Assembly: GCA_027605045.1 (NCBI GenBank) | Contig: JAQFWX010000001.1 | Location: 2,542,001 to 2,606,000, forward strand | Direction of reading: 5' to 3' | Length of the DNA stretch: 64,000 nt | Source: Phallus indusiatus | Lineage: Eukaryota; Basidiomycota; Agaricomycetes; Phallales; Phallaceae | Shown here: piece by piece, positions 55,124 through 64,000 of the stretch | How the letters are laid out: every line of letters starts with the position of its first letter | Position numbering within the stretch: the stretch's first letter is position 1 | Program-made: the position numbers and the translations under genes | Notes under the pieces: generated by a model | The model's database searches: none | What the model saw: only the letters and a program-made list of their open reading frames with translations | What the model was told of the DNA's origin: nothing

Positions 55124-56750
55124 ATGCCAGTGTCAGCCAGCGGATACGGTTCGAGTCAGTGTACTTTATCAACTTGTCATTTTTTTAACTAATTTTCTTT
55201 TGTTCTAGTCGCAGTGACAACTTTGTTGCTATGTGATTTCATGGATTCCCTATCTACAGAGGTAATAAGACTGCGTCTGCAACCCTGTGCACTATCATTC
55301 AAAACCCGATTTTAGGTTACATACGTGTGGTTGTAAGTTTTTTTGTTTATTTCCGATACATTCCACTTGGATTAAGAAAACGCTAGTTACCATAGAAAGG
55401 CCAATTGGACGACTTTATTCTACCTGATCACGCGCTACTTACCATTCGCTCTTGTGTATGTCCACTGCCATAACGCATCATAATAGTCTATCTAACATTT
55501 ACTCTTAGTGCATTATCTTGCATCAGCTTTTTTCTGATACATAATAATATTATCTCTCCTTCGCTTTCTTCACTGGTACCGGTGTCCGACTGGCAATTTC
55601 TGAACCCCACACCGATTCAGACTTTGAATCTTGACGGGACTCACATTCTCTATATCATTCCTTGGTTTGTTATATTGGTTTTTACCGAAATACTTTTCAT
55701 CAAAAGAAGTAAGCTTGTCAGATCTCAACACCTTCATATCTCCCTCAAAGCCTAACATGTCCAACTGCAGCCGTCGCCCTGTATGTCAGCGGTAGTTCAT
55801 ATCACAGCTCCACGTTTCTTACACGTATCTTGGCTTGCCTTTTCCTTTGCGAAATGACTGTTGCAATTGTTTCCTTCATAATACTCTTCGGTGTTGATCC
55901 TTTAGCAAGTAGTATGGACGGTCACCATTCAACTTAATCTTAATTACAATGTTTGACCTCAAGTTGTCCCCAGATTCAGATGAAATAATCGATGGATACT
56001 TGTCAACCTATGGACTTACCTTCGGTTGGGTGTACCAGTTGATTTCAATACCCAATGGATTATCAAATTTATTTTTCGTGTACGTGTTTCCATTATTCTT
56101 CGGCGGAAGATCAAACACATAATAAAATCTTACAACTTTATAAGCCTCCCAGAAATTGTATTTCAGGCTATCTTAGTGTCGCTGGTATTGAAAAAAGCAT
56201 TCTCCGACTGGATATTCGACGTCCCCGGTGATCTGGCCATAACTCTAACTCGTGATGGTTTATGGAGCTACTTTTCAAACTTATGTATGCACCAAAATTA
56301 TCTTAATCTACGAAAGTGCTCAAAACAGTATCAGGCGGTCTACTTATAGCCGTTATCCAGCCGCCGTGGCTGACTGGTACTTCTGGGCTACCCATTATTT
56401 TGTGAGCTACGATTCCTACGATCTGCCGATTTCAGTGGTATATAATGTAACTTGATAACCTGTAGATGGTCTTCCGTCAGTTTCTCGATCGCTGTGGGTA
56501 TAGCCGATGTTAAGCGCATTACAGTATACTGACTAAGAGACTCAAGAGTACTCGCCTTATCCTAAATATTCGCGCTGCGGCGGCGAAACAATTGGGAGTG
56601 AACGATAGCGTACCGTCCGCTGACACGCGGCTGACATTTGTTCAAGGTGTTCGGTCTTTTCTTGCGTCTGGAACTGACGAACTCTCGGTGCCCTATCATT
56701 ATTCTGATTTTGGACATGATGCAGACGATGACGAGGCAGTGCACCAATAG
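55124..56750 (+). CDS. DUF6533 seven-helix membrane protein I
   Basis: Intact model: MPVSASGYGS, AVTTLLLCDFMDSLSTE (TM1, Cys for Trp), VTYVW plus YHRKANWTTLFYLITRYLPFALV (TM2), LSCISFFLIHNN..HILYIIPWFVILVFTEILFIKR (TM3), TFLTRILACLFLCEMTVAIVSFIILF (TM4), SDEIIDGYLSTYGLTFGWVYQ.. then LPEIVFQAILVSLVLKKAFSDW (TM5), DGLWSYFSNL plus CGLLIAVIQPPWLTGTSGLPIIL (TM6), WSSVSFSIA plus STRLILNIRAAAAKQLG (TM7), and a tail PYHYSDFGHDADDDEAVHQ. Exon 1 is very short (about 10 residues). It is the sister of gene G by the QPPWLTG loop and the TVALYxS start of the TM4 exon. The terminal HQ extension beyond the acidic run is unique. Confidence 0.78.
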
Positions 56751-57206
56751 TGCACCAATTAGATTCTTACATTTTTTCCCGTCATCTCTTCATCCTAGTA
56801 TCGTACCGCCGACATTGACTATGTATTACTCCTAACATGATGCACACCAGTTGAGATGGTACAGATATTCCCGACCAGGACTGCTTGGTGCGTTTTAATC
56901 AGAATATCGTCACCCAGATAACTACATCAACAAGAGCTCACCCCGTCAACCCTCTGCACTCGGTTCAACTAATGTGCAATAACGTTCGTGTTGCTTGTTT
57001 CCTGTCTTGAGATATAACCCAGAGTTCTGAGTATACACTGAGTCCTAGCAGTTTAAAAAAATTCAAATGCTGGATCTAACAAATGCTGGTGGATCGTTGA
57101 CTTTCACTGGTTAGGAACCTGGTGGCCCTTGACAGATCTCATATTCGAATGCCTATAACGTGCTTAAGCAGTCCAAATAGCGCGTAACCTCCCTGAACCC
57201 GATTAG

Positions 57207-58536
57207 ATGATGAATGATTCGGATGATGATGATGTTTTACTAGTTGGGGTCACAGGCCTTCACCAATTCGGGCTGTACATACATCAACATCTGTATCAAG
57301 CAAATTTGAAAGTCGGTGCTCAACTGTTTCCCCGCAAAGCTCATCAAAAAAACAACGACGATGGAGAACAGTTCAACCGCTTACGCTCGTATTGACAAGT
57401 TCATGAGCCTTAAGCCCCGACATGGCAAGATCAACTTTTTCAGTCAGTAATTTCCATCATCACATGACCGTTGCCCTTTCCCGGTTGTTCCAGAAGTATT
57501 CGGAACCGAAGCATACTAAAGGTTTTCGATTTCCAAGATACTGGTAATCAACCAAATTGTATACCTTATTTTAAAAACCTGTTACAAAGTTCAGCGATAC
57601 AAGATCAAACATGACACGAAAATACATGCCTTCCGCTGGTCACGACTCTGCAGAATGCTGACCATAACATAGATGGACTCAAAAAGGTTATTGGTGGCCC
57701 ATGGTGGAGTCACAAACGCCGTCGCAACACGGCGATCCAGCTGGATGAAACACGAACAAGATAAACTTTTTGAAAATCTCGAGAGCAATGGAACTTTCCA
57801 CAGAGAAGTAGAAGCGGAACCATTGATGAGTACGATACGCATCAACTGAAACGCATTCTGCTTCCTAAAGCACTGCCTTCTTTGCCTTCTTGAAACGTTC
57901 CACAAATGGATGTATTGATCATACTAGACTGTGGCGACCCGTTGTGTTCATGAAACTTTGAAGATTATACGTCAGCATAAGCCAGAATATCATAAAGATA
58001 CAAATGTTGCAAGTATAATCTTCGCCGTTGTAGAATAAGACGCGACCGCGGCCTGCCAAATCTGAATTCTGGAGCGCTAAACCGATTTATCGGAACTGCC
58101 GGAGCTACTACATGACCAAATGAACATGACGGAACCTATCCTTAACGGAAAATGTACATGGGAACGAGGATGGAAAACAGCATGGTAGTTTCCTCTCGGA
58201 CGCTGTCTCCACAAAGCAACTTGAACAGCTGGAAGCTACAAACATGCTCTTGTCACTAGTGTGACTGTGACATCGGTTTTGCCTTCTGCTTTGCCTTCTG
58301 CTCCACTTCTGCTACGACGGTCGTGTTGAAAAAACCCAACAATACGGACGATCAAATTGGAGGATTGGACGCTAGATGGAAGTTCTGGGATTTGTGATAT
58401 TCACAATCCCATAGAAATCATGGAAATCACCGAACTCACCGATTTCCCGCAGTTGCCACCTCATCTCGCTGTCACCGTACTCAGCCAACAAAAATTTGAA
58501 AGTGACACGGAGAAGCTGGATGTAGACGACACGTGA
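57207..58536 (+). pseudogene. Possible decayed gene, scattered coding-like segments
   Basis: Several + strand segments read like protein but are broken by stops. They are MMNDSDDDDVLLVGVTGLHQFGLYIHQHL (57207), MKHEQDKLFENLESNGTFHREVEAEPLMSTIRIN (about 57745), SLTENVHGNEDGKQHGSFLSDAVSTKQLEQLEATNMLL (about 58145), and KLEDWTLDGSSGICDIHNPIEIMEITELTDFPQLPPHL..SDTEKLDVDDT (about 58350-58536). They lie on one strand in a single direction, so an old gene or element is likely, but I cannot name it or join the pieces. Confidence 0.3.
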
Positions 58537-59871
58537 TCAGACCTTAGTACATACAAGTAACAATTTCGGTTTTATCTCTGATCCATCAAAGCTGGCATCC
58601 GATTCGCATCATCATCGTATGTAGTCAATGACTCGCATTGAATCGACTATCAGCACACGGAGAACCTTCAAAGTTCAATCACTCAATTAAGTTGACAGGC
58701 ACTAAATCGAATCGAATGAGGTGTTAGGTACACCGTAAAAACATTGGCAATACAACTCCTTTGTCTATTCCGGTACGTTCATCTTCAGCGCTTGAAAGGG
58801 GATTAAGGTTTTCATATTTTATTTACATTTAAATTTTCATGCACATGATCCGGTTCTTCAACTGATACTGCGATGGTCACTGACGATTACTTTTGAAAAC
58901 CTTCCCTCGCCGTTTTCAACTAGTCATATACCATGGAAATACTGTGTTTGTTGGATTCAAGGTTTGTTTACCTACAGCCGGAAAAGTTGTCAGAAGAGAC
59001 TACGAGTCTAGAACCGCAGGTAACGCTCATTTTTCACACTAAAAGGCGGGAATATACCAGTGGGTGTCGGGAAAGGCATGCCTCCGAATCACTGTAATTG
59101 TATACAAGCGAAACAGTCGTACTATAAAAAGTATCCGAATAAACGACAAAAATATACCGTAGTCTAGTGGACACCTGCTACACAAGTTGCGCTGTCGAGC
59201 TACATAGCCTGATGTGGTCGTCGATCGGCTACTCAAACCGGCTATTTATTACCCATTTAAAGGAATTTTGCTTCCACAAATGTCATTTTCCGACTTCTTT
59301 CACAGCCACTAAATGTTAATGAAAATCAAGCAAATTCGATGCATTGCTGATTTTGTCCCTTTTGAAATTAGCTTGAGCCAATCATTGTCTACAAACAATC
59401 GATCGTGAAAGTTGAAAAAGGCTGTGCGCTGTACTGCGCATCAAATTCAAATGCTTTAATACTATTCATTTGCTGCGAGGGGTCTGGGGTAGCCGAAAGA
59501 AGATATACGTGTACATGTGCGAATACGTAATTGGAAAAGCGGAGAATTAGAAGCGAAACAAGCTTGATAGGACAATGTTCCATTCATATTTATCGTGTTT
59601 GTGTCCGCAGATGCAAATTCGGGTGCATGGCGGGAATGGACTCAAGGGAACAAATTGGCAACCCGGACGCCTTGGAAGTAGTTGGGCGAGTTAAAAGGAA
59701 ATCATTTGCACAGAGGAATGATATTTTGTGAACATGTGAACGACGTAATTTCCAAAAGCTAGCCTAGAAAAGAAATGATCATATGAGCAATGAGCCACGT
59801 CTGGTCCGGAGTACCGGTAGTAATTAATAGTAAAAAATGAACGAACCATATGTACTCTATTGCATCTCTTT
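58537..59871. other. Gap with no supportable gene
   Basis: Frames of 62-66 codons at 59039 (-), 59389 (-) and 59531 (+) show no motif or splice support. Confidence 0.3.
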
Positions 59872-60755
59872 TTACATATTGTCAGAGGCCAACAGTAAAC
59901 TTAGCCGTATATCCCAGTCTTGCGGCAAAATCGAGGCAAGGACTGTATGTTCTGGAGCTACATACGTCGTGAAAAAAATGAATCCGACAGTGGGAACGTG
60001 ACATGTTAGGACGACGAGAATGCATCCTAACAGACCGTTGTTCTGGTTGATTACCGAATGTCTCTGTCTGGTCCTGATCGCCTCGTCTAAAGTAGCACCT
60101 TGTAGTTCGGAGATATTTTGAACAACCGAATGAGAGTAACTGAATCTTCTCGTGCGATATGGTTGATTTCGGATATAATTCAAGTGAATTACGAGGGCTT
60201 GCCGGTCCATAACTGAGATATCGTTTTGTATATCCAAAGCAGATATTGCCGCGTCACCTAACTGGTATAATGAACGGTCATTAAGACAGAGGAAGTAATA
60301 ATGTAGATCACTTGACACATACCGCGTCTCGCCATCGTACACCAAACAACTGCAAATCCTTAATTGCGTGCTGTTGGTCTAAGATGGTCATGCCCGATAC
60401 ATCGACAGCCTGAGATAGGTTGACAAGACATTCCGGTCGATGAACATGATGAAAATGGTTGACTAAACATGCCAACCCCTGTAGATCCCTTTATCGTTGA
60501 TGAATTGTGCATTAGACAGAAATAAATGCAGCTGGGACTAACGCAGTAGTGGGCCGCGGAACAGTAAACGCAGGGGGAAGGGACCGCATCTCTGACTTGC
60601 GATATCATACGACCGCAACTTTTACAACCGACGTGAAATGTGCTATAGTCCGGAGCCCATAATGGATAGGGATTTTGTGAAACTATATCGCGATTTCGGT
60701 GAATGATAGCCCGGAAAGAAAAAAAAAGAGACTGTGGATACTCACCACTGTCCAT
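59872..60755 (-). CDS. Zinc-finger-like protein of unknown function
   Basis: Spliced minus-strand gene. A tiny exon 1 (MDS) has a GTGAGT donor. Exon 2 is VSQNPYPLWAPDYSTFHVGCKSCGRMISQVRDAVPSPCVYCSAAHYC. A middle exon reads LVNHFHHVHRPECLVNLSQAVDVSGMTILDQQHAIKDLQLFGVRWRDA, and the last exon LGDAAISALDIQNDISVMDRQALVIHLNYIRNQPYRTRRFSYSHSVVQNISELQGATLDEAIRTRQRHS..FFTTYVAPEHTVLASILPQDWDIRLSLLLASDNM. The spacing CxxC..CxxC..YC, followed by His and Cys in the next exon, resembles a MYND-type zinc finger, but the join between exons 2 and 3 is unresolved and one ligand position is uncertain. The C-terminal domain is not recognised. A hAT MITE lies about 220 bp upstream of its start. Confidence 0.55.
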
Positions 60756-60977
60756 ATTGTATCAAGGTGTGCTGACTTTTGAGACGAAGGCGAAGAAAGG
60801 ATCTTATTTATAGCAGCTGCACAATCTCGCTTCAGTCAGTGGCGGTGTCTAGCGTTTTCCTTCAAGTTTCAAGTAGTCTAATTTTTTTGACCCTTGGCAC
60901 GGCTAGCGGCATGCTTCGCAGAGGACCGACATCTCGGCGCACGCCGGACCAGCTTTATACTACGTCATCGCGTCAAG

Positions 60978-61386
60978 TAGTGTTGCCCACGGCTGGCTAT
61001 GGCTGGCTAGCCAAGCCGTCTGGGTTTAGCCGATGTATTTAGCTCGGCTCGGTTTGAAGCCCGACTCCGAGCCGGCTAGCTGATGAAATTTCGTCTCTAA
61101 ATTTGGCGGAGTTATTTTGGTTTAACTTGTGAATATAACAGTCATATTTTAGTCTAAAATAGGTCATGCTTCAATTCTAAGGTATTTGGCACTGTTTTGA
61201 GCCAACTCTGAGCGTTGGATTGGGTGTCAGGTAAAAGTCACATGCGTCACACCAGCGGCTCAAGCTTTGAATTGATCATCGGCTTAAGTAAGCCGAGCCA
61301 GCCATTGGGCTCCGGCTTCTTTATTACGGCTTATCTCGGCTAAAACCCGGCTCGGCTACCAGCTTAGCCGCTGCTGGGCAACACTA
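60978..61386. mobile_element. hAT-type MITE with 8-bp target duplication
   Basis: A 409-bp element begins TAGTGTTGCCCA and ends TGGGCAACACTA, inverted repeats extended by CGGCTGGCTA/TAGCCG-rich arms. It is flanked by perfect 8-bp direct repeats GCGTCAAG at 60970-60977 and 61387-61394. The 8-bp duplication and the AGTGTTGCC ends are typical of hAT elements. It has no transposase frame, so it is non-autonomous. Many AGCCGAGCC/GGCTCGGCT motifs crowd both ends, as expected for transposase-binding subterminal repeats. The perfect target duplication suggests recent movement. Confidence 0.88.
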
Positions 61387-61394
61387 GCGTCAAG

Positions 61395-61777
61395 CCGCTA
61401 CTCCAGAAAGGAAACCCCGACGTCGATGCCGCCCAAGAAAGGTGGGGATAATTTCGTGAAAATACACACGTATCTTGTTCTGGTAATTAATTCCAAAAAG
61501 GCAAATGTCCAAACGTAAAAACCGGTGTGAAATATTCCCGTTGTTGCTCCCGTGAACAAGTTGTGAGTGCCATTTGTAGCTGTTTTCTCCAAAAATTACA
61601 ACATAGAGTATGCATTGGAAGTGGAAGACTTCGATAAAGAAAAGAAAAACTTTTTTGGCTCTCATTAATCGTCGTGCGGTATCTTGCAACATTGGTTAGA
61701 CTCCCATTTTCTTTTGTTTGGCTTGCTTCTTTAGAAGTGCGATGTCGGCCTCGGGGTAGCCAGGGGTGAATGCACAA
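61395..61777 (-). CDS. Uncertain overlapping open frames beside the MITE
   Basis: Three minus-strand frames of 64-100 codons overlap. One reads NLFTGATTGIFHTGFYVWTFAFLEL, a hydrophobic membrane-like stretch, and ends close to the MITE. Splicing is unclear. It may be an exon of the minus-strand gene at 59872-60755 separated by the MITE, or chance. Confidence 0.22.
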
Positions 61778-61985
61778 TTTATTTTTATAAAACCTGGCAC
61801 TATGAATTGTTCTTTCTCTTCAGCCAGGTCATTTTACGCTGGATTTTTCACAGAAAATCCTCATGCTCGCGACCATGTGTATCGACATCCATTCTACTTT
61901 GTGATCTCTTTTGTCTGAGAACGTTATCGCGGCTGGCTGATCGTTATCTTCGGCAAATCCCGAAAGGAAAACCGTCCAGCTGGCC

Positions 61986-63687
61986 ATGACAACCATCCCT
62001 TCGGACCTGCTAACCCAGGCCAGAAATTTGAAAGATACTGTATTTACTGAAATTCCTGTCATGTTAGTTCATCATAATCATCTTTAGTGTGTGAATTGCT
62101 GATCTGATGTGGTCGACTTTTAGCGACCTTCACAATGCTCGTAGTCCCGACTTGACACTGCGACAAAAGATTGCTGAGGATATCCGGGATGCTTGTCTTA
62201 CTGCAGGTTTCTTCTATATCAAAGTCAGTATGAGTAGTGCCTTTTTGGGACGTACTTTGACTCTAGACTTATCAGAACCATGGTATTCCTGAGGAACTCC
62301 CGCTCGATGCTGTCGAGAAAGCAAAGCCATTCTGGAACCTACCAGAAAACGAGAAATTGAAGGTAGGTAATTCAATGGTTTATCTTTGAAAATTAACATC
62401 AAATATTATATGTCTCAGTACGACATCCACAACACACCCAATTTTAAAGGATACGTACGTACTTCGGGCTTATTACGTGTACACTTTGTGTTTGACCACG
62501 CCCTTTCGGACGTTTACAGACAGCTCTACTGGCGGAAAATGTTGACCCAGCCAATAGAGGAGATCTACACGAAGGATATGAGATTGGATGGGAAGAAGAG
62601 GATGGAAATGGCGGGATGCGACAGGGAGACGGCGCAATGTCCGGACAGAATGTGTGGCCTGACGATATGCCTGAGTTTCGAGCCGCAACACTGAAATATT
62701 AGTGAGTTAGGGATCATTTTCTTTGCTTGCGTGCTTTATTCACTGCTTTAAGTCATGCTGCGGTCAAGCTCGGACAAACACTGTTTCCCCTATTTGCACT
62801 AGCTCTTGACCTTCCCGAGAACTTTTTCGATGATAAAGTAAAGCATGTGCTTTGATTTCGAAGACGTTGTGATTTATGTTGTGTTAGACCACGAGACCAG
62901 CGGCAATATCACGGATGCTGCATTATCCACCTCAAACGGGTATTGTCGACAATAGGATAATAGGGATAGGTGCTCATACCGAGTATGTTTCTGGTCTACA
63001 CTCCTTAACTACTTTCTTGATCTCACCAAACTAGTTATGAGGTGAGATTCTGTCATGCTCTCGCGCATTACCTCACAACGGTCTTTGGAAGTGCTTTACA
63101 ATCCTCTGGCAAGATCAAAACCCTGCACTACAAGTTCTCAACAACGAAGGTAGATGGATCGATGCCGTCCCGATACCAGGAACATTAGTAGTCAAGTTCG
63201 TGAACGACCATTTCCTCTCTCTCAAGGCCATTAACTAAACTAACGTTATCTAGCTTAGGTGATCAACTTGCTCGATGGACAAGTTCGTACCAAACGCAAC
63301 GGGATAATTTCATTTGAACTGATTCCTTCGATACGCTTAGATGACGTTTTTAAATCTACGGTACATCGCGCCATAAATCGTACGGGAGTCAGACGCTACT
63401 CTATTCCACTGTAAGCACCAAACTTCGCTACCCCTAGATTCACTGGGCTGATTTCTTGACGTCTTGACATGCGGGTTTAGGTTTTTCGGAACGGACTACG
63501 ACGTTACATTAGAGGTATTTTTCCAAATATATCTCATCTTTGCACTGATTCTTATGCTTGTCATTAGGCTCTTCCGAGTTGTGTCTCACAAGACCGTCCC
63601 GCCAAATATGAGCCTGTCAAAGCAGGAGACTACGTCAAAGCTCGTTTGGCAGCTTCCTATGCACATTCAGCTCCAAATAACGTTTGA
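61986..63687 (+). CDS. 2-oxoglutarate/Fe(II)-dependent dioxygenase, isopenicillin N synthase-like
   Basis: Complete multi-exon gene of about 330 residues. It reads MTTIPSDLLTQARNL..FTEIPVID, LHNARSPDLTLRQKIAEDIRDACLTAGFFYIK, NHGIPEELPLDAVEKAKPFWNLPENEKLK, YDIHNTPNFKGY, TALLAENVDPANRGDLHEGYEIG..WPDDMPEFRA, HAAVKLGQTLFPLFALALDLPENFFDDK and TTRPAAISRMLHYPPQT..RIIGIGAHT. Then DYE, CFTILWQDQNPALQVLNNEGRWIDAVPIPGTLVVN, LGDQLARWTN, DVFKSTVHRAINRTGVRRYSIP, LFFGTDYDVTLE and ALPSCVSQ..YEPVKAGDYVKARLAASYAHSAP. Iron ligands are H and D of HTD (split by an intron) and H of STVHRA; the 2OG-binding pair is R and S of RRYSIP. The DIOX_N signature AGFFYIKNHGI is present. Such enzymes oxidise small molecules in secondary metabolism or hormone-like pathways; the substrate cannot be told. 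The DYE exon is only 7 nt, so check that join. Confidence 0.92.
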
Positions 63688-63957
63688 TTTTAAAAAAAGG
63701 TGCTATTTTTTATACCTGTAGTTGTATAGGTCGTTCGTATGTTTTTTGTTGTAATCTACATGTGGTGTGATATGTACTTCTTTAGACAAAGTCTTTTCTT
63801 GTATACACCGGACGTTGTTTAGCGCACTTGATACATTTGAACGGTCATCCCCTGTGGTTTACCCTCGTCTCCTTCCTTTGAAACACAATAGTGAATCTCG
63901 ACATCCAACTCTCGCGAATTGTCTTCCCTCTTCCGACAATACAACGTCCCCGAAATA
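63688..63957. other. Intergenic, 270 bp
   Basis: 3' flank of the dioxygenase and probable promoter of the next + strand gene. The 63-codon frame at 63767 is not supported. Confidence 0.3.
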
Positions 63958-64000
63958 ATGGAACCTATACCACAAGAAATAGACTCAGTACTCGCAATCA
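63958..64000 (+). CDS. Probable start of a further gene (partial)
   Basis: CCCGAAATAATGGAACC gives an ATG with A at -3, and an open frame (MEPIPQEIDSVLAI) runs to the window edge. It follows the dioxygenase on the same strand. Only 14 codons are visible, so this is a weak call. Confidence 0.35.
   Translation, partial: MEPIPQEIDSVLAI

Overview
This window looks like a chromosome segment of a filamentous basidiomycete, most likely an Agaricomycete. Genes are broken by many introns of about 42-75 nt with GT..AG (a few GC..AG) borders. The dominant gene family is the basidiomycete-typical DUF6533 seven-helix membrane protein. The single-copy genes (a Tgl2-like lipase, an ACT-domain protein, a butanediol-type zinc dehydrogenase, a 2-oxoglutarate/Fe oxygenase, an HsbA-like secreted protein) also fit. 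No prokaryotic features are present. Gene models were built by eye from reading frames, splice borders and paralogue comparison, so exon edges are predictions.

Left arm, 0-24 kb: a gene-poor, repeat-rich array of DUF6533 genes on the + strand. It holds a 3' fragment (316-732), then genes at 1928, 10938, 13640, 19309 and 22453, plus an internally deleted remnant at 21804. Two of these carry frameshifts. Between them lie genes of a second, unrecognised helical family starting MS(D/E)F (called Fam2 here): a fusion gene at 5446-6740, a decayed copy at 7700-8200, and a stand-alone copy of the fusion's C-terminal domain at 8759-9268. Diverged intergenic blocks recur in this arm, and a tRNA-derived SINE with a 13-bp target duplication sits at 21384-21674.

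Middle, 24-40 kb: ordinary single-copy genes. They are an HsbA-like gene (-), an ACT-domain protein (-) divergent from a large low-complexity nuclear protein (+), a candidate spliced gene at 30.6-31.3 kb (-), a Tgl2-like lipase (-), a zinc dehydrogenase (-) and two tightly spaced hypothetical genes (-). Two tRNA-like elements lie head-to-head near 30.1-30.4 kb.

Right arm, 40-57 kb: the same two families again, now on both strands. DUF6533 genes are at 40295-41884 (-), 47164-48856 (+), 49580-51174 (-) and 55124-56750 (+); short-form Fam2 genes are at 44645-45473 (-) and 52131-52953 (-). In three places a Fam2 gene or remnant lies directly upstream of, and on the same strand as, a DUF6533 gene. 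This recurring pair is the best candidate here for an undescribed functional system. I infer a 7-helix membrane sensor with an acidic YHYHD tail and a soluble partner; nothing in the sequence proves an interaction.

End, 57-64 kb: a poorly conserved or decayed stretch, a zinc-finger-like spliced gene (59872-60755, -), a 409-bp hAT-type MITE with perfect 8-bp target duplications (60978-61386), a complete 2OG-Fe(II) oxygenase gene (61986-63687, +) and the probable start of another gene at the edge.
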